From: Chitinophaga hostae
GTDB lineage: Bacteria; Bacteroidota; Bacteroidia; Chitinophagales; Chitinophagaceae
Assembly: GCF_018224885.1 (NCBI RefSeq)
Contig: NZ_JAGTXB010000002.1
Span: 124,001-188,000, forward strand
DNA: 64,000 bases
Reading direction: 5' to 3'
Each line of letters begins with the position of its first letter. Position 1 is the first letter of the stretch. Of the stretch, positions 9,576 to 16,944 are shown one piece after another. A program made the position numbers and the translations under genes. The notes beneath the pieces were generated by a model that worked only from the letters and a program-made list of their open reading frames with translations, searched no databases and was not told the origin of the DNA.

Positions 9576-9610
9576 ATTTTTTTTGCTTAGATTGCCATAA
9601 GGAAAATTGC

Positions 9611-9710
9611 GAATTAGGAATTAGGGATTACGGAGTTGTGGAAAAGATCAAACGACCTTCTGCACCATCTCCATACAACTCCGTAATCCCTGATTCGTAA
9701 TTCGTAATTC
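9611..9710. repeat. GAATTAG-type heptamer inverted repeat
   Basis: The left arm (about 9611-9638) reads GAATTAG, GAATTAG, GGATTAC, GGAGTTG. The right arm (about 9675-9710) is its near complement in heptamers (CAACTCC, GTAATCC, CTGATTC, GTAATTC, GTAATTC). The loop is about 36 nt. It lies between pafA and the enoyl-CoA hydratase gene and ends 7 bp before the latter's ATG. Confidence 0.85.
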
Positions 9711-9717
9711 TTCAATT

Positions 9718-10497
9718 ATGGCTTTTTCTTTTTTACTATATACTGTAGCAGACCGGATCGCTACTATTACCCTCAATCGTCCTGAAAAAAGGAATGCGCT
9801 GAATGGGCAGCTGGTAGCGGAATTACGCGAAGCGTTTCAGGCTGCCGCGGCCGATGAGGCGGTGAAAGTAGTGGTGCTGGCGGGAAACGGTGAAGCTTTT
9901 TGCGCTGGTGCCGACCTGGAATACCTGCAGCAACTGCAGAAAAACACCTATGAAGAAAACCTCACTGATTCCCGGGAGCTGATGCAGCTGTTCCGGGAGA
10001 TATATGAACTTGATAAGATTGTGATTGCCCGGGTGGAAGGGCATGCGGTTGCCGGTGGCTGCGGGCTGGTAACCTTATGCGATCTGAGCTACGCCGTGCC
10101 GGAGGCCTTATTGGGATATACCGAAGTGAAAATTGGCTTTATACCAGCGCTGGTAGCGGTGTTCCTGGTACGTAAGATAGGAGAGGGCCGGTCCCGGGAG
10201 TTACTATTGACCGGGAAACTGGTGACTGCTGAGAAAGCGGCTGCCGATGGTCTTATTACCGCAGTGGTACCAGCCGGGGAAATAAATGCCCACGTGGCCA
10301 AAGTGGCCATGAGCCTGTGTAAAGAGGCATCAGCTAACTCGCTGAAAGTAACCAAGAAATTGATTGGCACAGTGTTGGACTTACCATTGGCAGAAGGGCT
10401 GCTGCACGCGTCAGAACTAAACGCAGCTACCCGTGGACATGATGATTGTAAACGCGGTATTGCCGCCTTTTTAAATAAAGAAAAGCTTACCTGGTAG
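9718..10497 (+). CDS. Enoyl-CoA hydratase/isomerase family protein
   Basis: A 259-aa crotonase-fold protein of typical length. Visible are the N-terminal LNRPEKRNALNGQ, the oxyanion-hole segment AFCAGADLEYLQQL (about 61-73), HAVAGGCGLVTLCDLSYA (about 108-125) and YTEVKIGFIPAL (about 133-144). These are the standard CoA-binding and catalytic regions of hydratases. Role: hydration or isomerisation of enoyl-CoA in fatty-acid or amino-acid breakdown; the exact substrate is unclear. No beta-oxidation genes are nearby. It starts 7 bp after a heptamer palindrome. Confidence 0.88.
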   Translation: MAFSFLLYTVADRIATITLNRPEKRNALNGQLVAELREAFQAAAADEAVKVVVLAGNGEAFCAGADLEYLQQLQKNTYEENLTDSRELMQLFREIYELDKIVIARVEGHAVAGGCGLVTLCDLSYAVPEALLGYTEVKIGFIPALVAVFLVRKIGEGRSRELLLTGKLVTAEKAAADGLITAVVPAGEINAHVAKVAMSLCKEASANSLKVTKKLIGTVLDLPLAEGLLHASELNAATRGHDDCKRGIAAFLNKEKLTW

Positions 10498-10546
10498 TTA
10501 GTTGACCGACCATCACTATACCACCACTAAACTAATACACCACACT

Positions 10547-11194
10547 ATGTCGTACCGGTTGCTATTAACTTTTATCTTGGGATGCTTCTCCGGCACAGCG
10601 CTGGCGCAGCGTACCGTTTCAGACGCAAAGATTATTTATAAAATGGAGCTGCCGCCAGAGCAGCTGCAAATGGATGCCATGCTGGAAGGCAGCACCTTTA
10701 CCCAATATATGCGCGGACCGCTGAGCAGGATAGACATGAATTTCAATATTGTGCACTATACCTATCTCATTAACAGCAAAACGGAAACTATGACCACGCT
10801 GATTGATCAGCATGGGAATAAATACCTGATCCGTGCGGGAAAAGAACAATATAACAAGGATTTGAAGCAGTATGAAAACATACAGTTTACCGATCAAACG
10901 GAAACCAAGCAGATAGCGGGTTATACCTGCAGAAAGGCAATTGGTACCATGCCGGATGGTAAAACATTCGAGGTGTTTTATGCTACGGACCTGGTGCCTG
11001 AAAACAGGCAGTATAACCGTCGCTTTGTAAACCTGAAGGGCATCCCGCTGGAGTTTGAAATTCTCACCAAAACCGGCGCTAAAACGCGGGTTATTGCCAC
11101 CAAAGTAGATTTGTATCCGATTCCTGCTTCTTATTTTGATGTGCCTAAAACGGGCTATAAGGAAGTAAGCCAGGAGGAGTTGAAAAACATGTAA
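10547..11194 (+). CDS. Secreted DUF4412/GLPGLI-like protein
   Basis: Unknown function. About 215 aa when started at the ATG at 10547, which gives a clean signal peptide (MSYRLLLTFILGCFSGTALAQ); the frame is open upstream to a TTG at 10502 but without a plausible leader. The mature part is beta-rich, with the layout seen in Bacteroidota DUF4412/GLPGLI-type proteins: IIYKMELP, GNKYLIRAGKEQY, QIAGYTCRKAIGTMPDGKTFEVFYATDLVP and a C-terminal ASYFDVPKTGYKEVS. Probably periplasmic or outer-membrane facing. It follows the enoyl-CoA hydratase gene closely and may be cotranscribed. Confidence 0.7.
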   Translation: MSYRLLLTFILGCFSGTALAQRTVSDAKIIYKMELPPEQLQMDAMLEGSTFTQYMRGPLSRIDMNFNIVHYTYLINSKTETMTTLIDQHGNKYLIRAGKEQYNKDLKQYENIQFTDQTETKQIAGYTCRKAIGTMPDGKTFEVFYATDLVPENRQYNRRFVNLKGIPLEFEILTKTGAKTRVIATKVDLYPIPASYFDVPKTGYKEVSQEELKNM

Positions 11195-11215
11195 TTGTGA
11201 TTTTCCTGCCTGGGA

Positions 11216-11392
11216 TTTTTTTTGCCCAGGATTAGACTGATTTTGATGATTTAGATGATTTTCTCTTTTTTGATTTAAAAGATTGGGGAAGATACAAGCG
11301 GATTTTTGCCTATATCCTTCTAATCTTTTTAAATCCATAAGATAAAAAATCATCTAAATCATCAAAATCAGCCTAATCCTGGGCAAAAAAAA
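11216..11392. repeat. Period-9 GATTnnnnn palindromic element, copy 1
   Basis: Ends are GCCCAGGATTA (11224-11234) and TAATCCTGGGC (11374-11384), extended outward by T/A runs. Inside, nonamers GATTAGACT, GATTTTGAT, GATTTAGAT form the left arm and their complements form the right arm. The centre holds an AAAAGATT..GG hairpin. It lies between convergent genes. Related copies are at 27800-28004 and 43420-43680. Confidence 0.85.
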
Positions 11393-11430
11393 GGGCCGGT
11401 TAAAAAGTTGTTTAACTTTTTAACCGGCCC
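11393..11430 (-). terminator. Terminator of the small secreted protein gene
   Basis: A perfect 17-bp stem, GGGCCGGTTAAAAAGTT (11393-11409) with its complement (11414-11430), has a 4-nt loop. On the minus strand it is followed by eight T. It serves the gene ending at 11460. Confidence 0.85.
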
Positions 11431-11459
11431 ATATTGTAATTGAAGAAACGTTAAGTTTA

Positions 11460-11879
11460 TTACCCTTTCTTGAGTGGCAGAATGATCTGCAGTTTCTGAA
11501 AGTTCATGTTTCCCGGTGGTTGTGACTGCACCTGGTAATTAGAAGGAACTACGTAGGTAACATTACCTTTTGTATAGGTAGTTACCGCTTTAAGGTTTAT
11601 AACGTTATTGTAGTTATTCTCTGTGTTTGTTTTAAACTTAAAGTCTGAGCTGAAGGTACCGGAATACCGGTAAGCCGCGTCGAGGCCCAGGTTGGTTTTA
11701 GGCATGGCAGTATTCAACACAAAGTGTTGATTGTCAGCCGCTTTTTTCGTTTTGTCTTTGTTATTATCAGAGGGCAAAAAGCTATTATTCGCCAGCGCAT
11801 TGAGAGCAAAAAACGCCATGGCGCCCGCTAACAAGCAAGACAATGAAAAAGTGCGTGATATGTATGTTTTCGCTTTCAT
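11460..11879 (-). CDS. Small secreted protein of unknown function
   Basis: Not recognised. About 139 aa from the ATG at 11879, chosen because it gives a signal peptide (MKAKTYISRTFSLSCLLAGAMAFFALNALA). The longer frame from 11921 adds 14 residues with no leader character. The mature protein is short, polar and Asn/Lys/Thr-rich (NNSFLPSDNNKDKTKK) with a YRYSGTFSSDFKFKTNTENNY segment that looks like beta strands. Probably periplasmic or surface-exposed. It has its own strong terminator and the upstream gene is divergent. Confidence 0.65.
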   Translation of the reverse strand: MKAKTYISRTFSLSCLLAGAMAFFALNALANNSFLPSDNNKDKTKKAADNQHFVLNTAMPKTNLGLDAAYRYSGTFSSDFKFKTNTENNYNNVINLKAVTTYTKGNVTYVVPSNYQVQSQPPGNMNFQKLQIILPLKKG

Positions 11880-11994
11880 TGTAACACAAATGTACAAACT
11901 TTTTGATATATTATATAACATATTCTTAACGCAAGATACGATTAAATCACAAAGAAATGTTAAAAAATATTTAAAAGGTTAAAATCCACCCGTA

Positions 11995-12023
11995 TTTGGT
12001 CATAGATAAAAGTACTATATTTA
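11995..12023 (+). promoter_or_regulatory. Candidate promoter of the TPR gene
   Basis: TTTG at 11995-11998, a 17-bp spacer, then TATATTTA at 12016-12023 (last base differs from consensus). The ATG at 12029 would then be near the transcript start, so the leader would be very short. Confidence 0.35.
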
Positions 12024-12028
12024 CACTA

Positions 12029-13450
12029 ATGAGTAAAGACTTTTCCTTTTTAAACGAAGATTTTGATGATCTGAGAGACTTGTTGCAGCAGTTTGAAAAT
12101 CTCAGGGCTGGTAAGTCTCATTCTTTTTTGGACGAAGATTCATTTGAGCAGATCATAGACTATTATGACGAGCATGACGAAATGCCGATCGCGTTGCAGG
12201 CTGCGGAACTAGCCATCGAACAATTCCCCTACTCTTCTACACTACTACTCAAAAAGGCCAACTTACTGATAGAAACCAAGAAATATAAGGAAGCACTGAA
12301 TTTATTGGAGAAAGCAGAAGTACTGGACCGCACTGATATTAATCTTTATATACTGCAGACGGATGTTTACCTGGCGCTGAACCAGCACCAGAAGGCAGCC
12401 AGTGTGCTGGAAGAACAAATTGAGCAGTTTTCGGGAGAAGACAGGACAGAATTGTTGCTGGAGCTGGCCGATGTATATGATGACTGGGAGGAATTTGAGA
12501 AAGTGTTTGATTGCCTGAAAATGGCGCTGGAACATGATCCCAACAGTGAAGAGGCGTTGCATAAAATCTGTTTCTGGACAGAGTTTACCGGCCGCAATGA
12601 AGAAAGTATCCGTTTGCACAACGCTATTATAGATGAGCATCCCTATAACCAGCTGGCCTGGTTTAACCTGGGAACGGCTTTTCAGGGTTTGAAGCTGTAT
12701 GAAAAGGCGATCGATGCCTATCAGTATGCGGTAGCTATTGATGAGAAATTCGATTATGCGTACCGGAATATGGGCGATGCGTATATCCGCCTGCGTAAGT
12801 ATGCCGAAGCCATAGAAGTGCTGCAGAAACACCTGGAAATAGCCAAACCGGAGGATGTAATCTATGAGGCTATTGGCCACTGTTATGAAAGGCAGCGCAA
12901 ATTTACCCAGGCGCGCTATTACTACCGTAAAGCGTCGCACCTGAGTCCCAGCGATGATAAATTGTATTACAAGATCGCGGTAGCTTACATGATGGAGGCC
13001 AACTGGGAGAATGCGGCCAAATCGTTGCTGAGTGCCCTGAAAATAAATAAAACCAACGCAGAGTATAATATGAGCCTGGGAGAATGTTACCTGGAGCTCG
13101 GAAAAAACAAGGAAGCCCTGGTGCATTTCATGAATGCGGTACGTACCCGGCCTAAGAGCGCAGTTACCTGGCAGGAGCTGCTGAAAGGGTTGTATGTGTC
13201 CGGATTCCTGGAAGAGGCGCTGGTACAGCTGTCAATTGCCGAAGAAAAGGCAGGCCGCAAGCCCATATTTGTGTACTACCGGGCGGCTATCCTGATTGCC
13301 ATGGGGAAAACTAAAGAGGGGTTACTGCACCTGGAAACCGCTTTACAGCAGGCGCCCAAAATTGTTAAAAAGCTGGTAGAACTTGACCCTGCTGTGTTAC
13401 AGCATGTGAGTGTGGTGGATCTGATTGCGCAATACCGCCGCAAACGTTAA
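12029..13450 (+). CDS. Tetratricopeptide repeat protein
   Basis: A 473-aa cytoplasmic protein made almost wholly of TPR-like helical pairs, for example AWFNLGTAFQGLKLYEKAIDAYQYAVAID, YRNMGDAYIRLRKYAEAIEVLQKHLEI and YNMSLGECYLELGKNKEALVHFMNAV. No signal peptide or TM segment. TPR arrays bind other proteins; the partner is unknown. I chose the ATG at 12029 (MSKDFSFLNEDFDDL) over the upstream GTG-type start at 11996 because the candidate promoter overlaps the extra codons. The acidic N-terminus (NEDFDDLRDLLQQFENL) is common in Bacteroidota homologues. Confidence 0.85.
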   Translation: MSKDFSFLNEDFDDLRDLLQQFENLRAGKSHSFLDEDSFEQIIDYYDEHDEMPIALQAAELAIEQFPYSSTLLLKKANLLIETKKYKEALNLLEKAEVLDRTDINLYILQTDVYLALNQHQKAASVLEEQIEQFSGEDRTELLLELADVYDDWEEFEKVFDCLKMALEHDPNSEEALHKICFWTEFTGRNEESIRLHNAIIDEHPYNQLAWFNLGTAFQGLKLYEKAIDAYQYAVAIDEKFDYAYRNMGDAYIRLRKYAEAIEVLQKHLEIAKPEDVIYEAIGHCYERQRKFTQARYYYRKASHLSPSDDKLYYKIAVAYMMEANWENAAKSLLSALKINKTNAEYNMSLGECYLELGKNKEALVHFMNAVRTRPKSAVTWQELLKGLYVSGFLEEALVQLSIAEEKAGRKPIFVYYRAAILIAMGKTKEGLLHLETALQQAPKIVKKLVELDPAVLQHVSVVDLIAQYRRKR

Positions 13451-13488
13451 CCAATGTTATTTACTTTAATAAAATAAAGTATACTTCT

Positions 13489-13496
13489 TATTTTTG
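13489..13496 (+). promoter_or_regulatory. Candidate -7 box upstream of the ComA-like gene
   Basis: TATTTTTG matches TAnnTTTG exactly. A leader of about 125 nt would precede the 13631 gene. No clear -33 TTTG is present. Confidence 0.4.
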
Positions 13497-13514
13497 CGCC
13501 GGCTTTTAATTGTC

Positions 13515-13589
13515 ATGGACAAAAGTCAACAGTATTTCCGGTTACTAAAATTGCATCTACGCTATCCCGAAGTGCCTGGCGAACATTAG
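13515..13589 (+). CDS. Possible 24-codon leader ORF before the ComA-like gene
   Basis: An ATG 19 nt below the -7 box opens a 24-residue frame beginning MDKSQQYFRLLKLHLRYP and ending in TAG at 13587-13589, 41 bp before the next gene. Basic and aromatic residues are frequent. There is no run of a single regulatory codon and no obvious anti-terminator pair, so it may be chance. Confidence 0.2.
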   Translation: MDKSQQYFRLLKLHLRYPEVPGEH

Positions 13590-13630
13590 TATGTGTTTTA
13601 CTGACCAATAAGAAGATAAAAATATTTCAA

Positions 13631-14395
13631 ATGAATTTTAATCTGACACAAATCCCGGAAAGGACAAAGAAGCCCCGGACTCATGGATTGACCATGGTAA
13701 TGGATAAGGGGCTAAGTTTGGAAGAAGCACGAAATTTTTTATCCGCAGCAGGTCCGCACATCGACATCCTGAAACTGGGTTTTGGCACTGCTTACGTTAC
13801 GCCTAACCTGCGCGCAAAAATTGAACTTTACCAGTCGGCAAACATCCCGGTATACTTTGGCGGAACCCTGTTTGAAGCCTTTGCTATCCGCAACCAGTTT
13901 GAGGAATACATCAATGTGGTAAAGGACTATGGTATCAGCTACATGGAAGTATCTGATGGCTCTATTACCATCCCGCATGCCGAGAAATGCGGTTATATTG
14001 AAAAACTCGCTAAGATCGGACTGGTATTAAGCGAAGTTGGCTCTAAAGATGCCGAACACATTATCCCTCCTTATAAGTGGATTGAACTGATGAGTGCGGA
14101 ATTGTCTGCCGGCGCTACGTATGTGATCGCTGAAGCCCGCGAAAGCGGTAACGTTGGTATCTATCGCGGCAGCGGTGAAGTACGCGAAGGCCTGGTACAG
14201 GAAATCCTGACACAGATCCCCGCCGAAAAAATTATATGGGAAGCACCGCAGAAAGCCCAACAGCTCTACTTCCTGGAACTGGTAGGCTGCAATGCCAACC
14301 TCGGCAACCTGGCGCCCAATGAAGTAATTTCACTGGAAGCTATGCGTATAGGATTAAGGGGCGATACCTTTAACCTGTTCCTCGACAGGGAATAG
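13631..14395 (+). CDS. comA: Phosphosulfolactate synthase (ComA family)
   Basis: A 254-aa TIM-barrel protein of the ComA family, which adds sulfite to phosphoenolpyruvate to make phosphosulfolactate. Family-type segments seen are THGLTMVMDKGLSLEEARNFL, IDILKLGFGTAYV (about 49-61), VYFGGTLFEAFAIRNQ, YMEVSDGSITIP (about 104-115), ILTQIPAEKIIWEAPQKAQQ and GCNANLGNLAPNEVISLEAMRIGLRGDT. In methanogens and Bacillus spores the product leads to coenzyme M or sulfolactate; in Bacteroidota a role in supplying sulfonates such as cysteate for sulfonolipids is plausible but inferred. A GATTnnnnn element begins directly after its TAG stop. Confidence 0.85.
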   Translation: MNFNLTQIPERTKKPRTHGLTMVMDKGLSLEEARNFLSAAGPHIDILKLGFGTAYVTPNLRAKIELYQSANIPVYFGGTLFEAFAIRNQFEEYINVVKDYGISYMEVSDGSITIPHAEKCGYIEKLAKIGLVLSEVGSKDAEHIIPPYKWIELMSAELSAGATYVIAEARESGNVGIYRGSGEVREGLVQEILTQIPAEKIIWEAPQKAQQLYFLELVGCNANLGNLAPNEVISLEAMRIGLRGDTFNLFLDRE

Positions 14396-14485
14396 GACTG
14401 TGATTTATATGATTCATGTGATTATCCTGATGAGCGTTGATTGATGCGAAACACCTTCCCTTGTCAGGATAATCATACCCACAAT
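14396..14485. repeat. Short GATTnnnnn element between comA and aroE
   Basis: Begins at the base after the comA stop with GACTGTGATTTATAT and continues in nonamers (GATTCATGT, GATTATCCT, GATGAGCGT). A short right arm (TCAGGATAATCATACC) complements GATTATCCTGA. The same opening, GACTnTGATT, occurs after the stops at 26246 and 43419. Confidence 0.75.
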
Positions 14486-14494
14486 TACCATTTC

Positions 14495-15241
14495 ATGAAG
14501 ATGTATGGATTGATCGGCTACCCGCTTAGCCACTCTTTTTCAAAAGGATTTTTTAAAGAAAAATTTGAAAGAGAAAATATCACCGGCTGCCAATACGAGA
14601 ACTTCCCGATACCAGGCATTTCTGAATTTACCCACCTGCTTGAACAGCATCCGCAAATAAACGGGCTAAACGTTACCATTCCTTATAAAGAGGCAGTGAT
14701 GCCTTTCCTGGACGAACTCAGCAAAGCTGCTGCACAGATCGGAGCGGTAAACTGCATCGATTTTAAGGACGGAAAAAAAACCGGCTATAATACAGATGTA
14801 ATCGGGTTTACGGCATCATTACACCCATTGTTACAACCGCATCATACCCATGCCCTGGTACTGGGCACCGGCGGAGCCGCCAAAGCCATTATGTATGCGC
14901 TGGAACAACTGGGTATCACCTATACGGTGGTGAGCCGGTCGCCCGTTAACGGCGCCATCTCTTATGATGCGCTGGACGAAGCTGTCATGGCAGCACATAC
15001 CATTATTGTAAACACCACCCCTTTAGGCATGTATCCCAAAGTAGATACCTTCCCTGAAATACCTTACCAATATGTTACTTCCAGGCACCTGCTGTACGAC
15101 CTGGTGTATAACCCGGCTACTACCGCCTTTTTAGAAAAAGGCGCCGGACAAGGTGCGGTTATAAAAAACGGGCATGAAATGCTGATCCTGCAAGCGGAAG
15201 CTTCGTGGGAGATATGGAACGGAAGAGCTTTTAGCCATTAG
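14495..15241 (+). CDS. aroE: Shikimate dehydrogenase
   Basis: NADPH-dependent reduction of 3-dehydroshikimate to shikimate in aromatic amino-acid synthesis. 248 aa from the ATG at 14495, which places MKMYGLIGYPLSHSFS (substrate-binding loop) at the N-terminus as usual; the frame is open to 14441 but those codons lie in a repeat. Also visible are GLNVTIPYKEAVMPFLDEL with the catalytic Lys, IGAVNCID, NTDVIGF, the cofactor loop LGTGGAAKAIMYAL, and NTTPLGMYP. The final residues (FSH) and stop are encoded by the arm of a long palindrome, so the C-terminus was probably set by repeat insertion. Confidence 0.95.
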   Translation: MKMYGLIGYPLSHSFSKGFFKEKFERENITGCQYENFPIPGISEFTHLLEQHPQINGLNVTIPYKEAVMPFLDELSKAAAQIGAVNCIDFKDGKKTGYNTDVIGFTASLHPLLQPHHTHALVLGTGGAAKAIMYALEQLGITYTVVSRSPVNGAISYDALDEAVMAAHTIIVNTTPLGMYPKVDTFPEIPYQYVTSRHLLYDLVYNPATTAFLEKGAGQGAVIKNGHEMLILQAEASWEIWNGRAFSH

Positions 15242-15344
15242 CTTTTAGCTGTTAGCAAAAAAATGCAGCGTAAATGAACACATTATATCATGTTCGTTTA
15301 CGCTGCATTTTTTTGCTAACAGCTAAAAGCTAATGGCTAACAGC
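15227..15344. repeat. 54-bp-arm TTAGCnn palindrome spanning two convergent stop codons
   Basis: The arms 15227-15280 and 15291-15344 are complementary at 52 of 54 positions with a 10-nt loop. The outer part of each arm is heptamers (TTAGCCA, TTAGCTT, TTAGCTG, TTAGCAA); the inner part (AAAAAAATGCAGCGTAAA) forms a terminator-like stem with T runs in both directions. The aroE stop (15239-15241) and the methyltransferase stop (15330-15332) lie inside the arms, and both proteins end in Ser-His from the same word. Confidence 0.95.
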
Positions 15345-16136
15345 CGGCTTCACCATATAATAAACACAGGTGGTAACAAAGTTTCTGAAAAATGGAATCG
15401 CCGCAATAGGCTTCCATTGTACCCTGGCACTTACGCCGAATTTATATTTATAAATAGGGTTGATCAGGTAGAAACGACGCTGCGTGATCTTATACTGCTG
15501 ACGTTTAAGAATACGTTCGAAGCGCTCAATGGAAATACCGGTAGACTTCACATCCATCAGATCCACTACTACATCATCGCCCTCTCCGAATGCGCGGAGT
15601 AAACCTTTGTATAAAGGCCGTGGCAACAGGTGGATATAGGGAACCATGCTGAGGAACTTATTGGCGCATATCTGCTGATGTCCTCCGTGAGGCATATACC
15701 AGGGCGGAAACCCAAAATATACCTGTCCGCGGGGAGTGAGCAACTGTTTCAGATGTCCGATGATTTTTTCCTGGTCAGGAATATGTTCGATGGCATCTTT
15801 CAAAATAATTACATCAAAAGAATGACGGAACTCTCCGAGGAAGTCGAGGTCGTAAATGTTTTTGGCGATCAGCTTCAGCTGTCCGCCGTCCAGGTATTTC
15901 TGAAGGAAGGTTTTTGCCAGCTCGATACGGTCGGGAGCAAGATCCACGCCTACACAGTTACAGCCTTTTTCCAGCAGCGGGGTGAGCACTCCGCCTTCCC
16001 CGCATCCTACCTCCATCACGCGCAGGCCTTCCAGTTGAGGAAACTCCTGCTGTATGAATGGCAGCACGTAGTCGCGCGAATTATCGACCTGCTGTTTATG
16101 CCGTAGTGTTGCGTCTAAATGATGTTCTAATGCCAT
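15330..16136 (-). CDS. SAM-dependent class I methyltransferase
   Basis: A 268-aa protein with a Rossmann-fold methyltransferase core: motif I VMEVGCGEGGVLTPLLEKG (about 40-58), the acidic strand-2 end VGVDLAPDRIELAK, and the post-core DVIILKDAIEHIPDQEKIIGHLKQLLTPRGQVYFGFPPW region typical of Methyltransf_11/23. The C-terminal 100 residues (FERILKRQQYKITQRRFYLINPIYKYKFG) carry basic and aromatic residues seen in lipid or glycan methyltransferases near membranes; no clear TM. Substrate unknown. It converges on aroE, and its last residues, VSH, are encoded by the shared palindrome. Confidence 0.8.
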   Translation of the reverse strand: MALEHHLDATLRHKQQVDNSRDYVLPFIQQEFPQLEGLRVMEVGCGEGGVLTPLLEKGCNCVGVDLAPDRIELAKTFLQKYLDGGQLKLIAKNIYDLDFLGEFRHSFDVIILKDAIEHIPDQEKIIGHLKQLLTPRGQVYFGFPPWYMPHGGHQQICANKFLSMVPYIHLLPRPLYKGLLRAFGEGDDVVVDLMDVKSTGISIERFERILKRQQYKITQRRFYLINPIYKYKFGVSARVQWKPIAAIPFFRNFVTTCVYYMVKPAVSH

Positions 16137-16188
16137 GTATTTGAAAATTGCGTGAATTTAGTAAAAAACGTTTAAAGGCAGGGTTGCT

Positions 16189-16223
16189 GTTTTGCTAAAA
16201 GCGGACAGCGGAAGGCTAAAAGC
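16189..16223. repeat. Short GCTAAAA-type heptamer run upstream of truB
   Basis: Reads GCTAAAA, GCGGACA, GCGGAAG, GCTAAAA, GCTACTG at period 7. It is a single-arm remnant of the TTAGCnn family, placed just above the truB -7 box. Confidence 0.6.
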
Positions 16224-16236
16224 TACTGTTAAACCC

Positions 16237-16244
16237 TATCTTTG
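16237..16244 (+). promoter_or_regulatory. Candidate truB -7 box
   Basis: TATCTTTG matches TAnnTTTG exactly and ends 4 nt before the truB ATG, implying a leaderless or near-leaderless mRNA if used. No -33 TTTG at normal spacing; heptamer repeats occupy that position. Confidence 0.4.
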
Positions 16245-16248
16245 CCCT

Positions 16249-16944
16249 ATGCAAACGAACGAAAATATCAATTACCAGGAGGGAGCCGTGATACTGATCA
16301 ACAAACCATTAACGTGGACTTCCTTCGATGTAGTGCGTAAGATAAGAAATACCACCAAAGCAAAAATAGGTCATGCCGGCACGCTGGACCCTTTGGCTAC
16401 CGGGTTACTGATTTGCTGCACCGGGAAAATGACAAAAAAAATCAACGAATACCAGGCACAGGAAAAAGAATATACCGGCACTTTTACCCTGGGTGCTACC
16501 ACACCAACCTTTGACAAGGAATCTGAGCCTGAAAATTTTAAAGATATCAGTCATCTTGATGCCGCTGCTATATTGGCCGCCACCAAGCCTTTTATCGGTG
16601 AAATCATGCAGCTGCCTCCTATTCATTCTGCCATTAAACAAAATGGCAAACCCATCTACCTGTTGGCCAGAAAAGGTGTGGATGTAAAAGTGGAACCCCG
16701 TAAATTAACCATCTCAGCATTTGAGATCACTAAAATAGCCTTGCCTGAAGTGCATTTCAGGGTCGTATGCAGCACGGGTACGTATATACGTTCGCTGGCA
16801 AATGACTATGGTGCTGAATTGGGGTGCGGTGCTTACCTGAGCAGTCTTTGCAGAACCCGCATCGGTGACTTTAAACTGTCGGATGCTACAGACATGGCTG
16901 ATTTCATTGCAGCCAACACTGTTCCTAAAACGGATAACCAATAG
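16249..16944 (+). CDS. truB: tRNA pseudouridine-55 synthase
   Basis: Isomerises U55 in the T-loop of tRNAs. 231 aa from the ATG at 16249 (MQTNENINYQEGAVILINKP); the frame extends upstream through repeat sequence only. Signature motifs are INKPLTWTSFDVVRKIR, the catalytic GHAGTLDPLATGLLICCTGKMTK with Asp in TLDP, QLPPIHSAIKQNGKPIYLLARKG, and STGTYIRSLANDYGAELGCGAYLSSLCRTRIG. There is no C-terminal PUA domain, as in the short Bacteroidota forms. Its 3' end overlaps the convergent tamL by 20 bp. Confidence 0.95.
   Translation: MQTNENINYQEGAVILINKPLTWTSFDVVRKIRNTTKAKIGHAGTLDPLATGLLICCTGKMTKKINEYQAQEKEYTGTFTLGATTPTFDKESEPENFKDISHLDAAAILAATKPFIGEIMQLPPIHSAIKQNGKPIYLLARKGVDVKVEPRKLTISAFEITKIALPEVHFRVVCSTGTYIRSLANDYGAELGCGAYLSSLCRTRIGDFKLSDATDMADFIAANTVPKTDNQ

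Noticed and set aside
11216-11392. Insertion sequence or MITE with target-site duplication
   Set aside because: No transposase and no direct flanking duplication are visible, so I call it only a palindromic repeat family.
12302-13126. 274-codon ORF antisense to the TPR gene
   Set aside because: The plus-strand frame has clear TPR repeats; the antisense product is low-complexity hydrophobic/aromatic.
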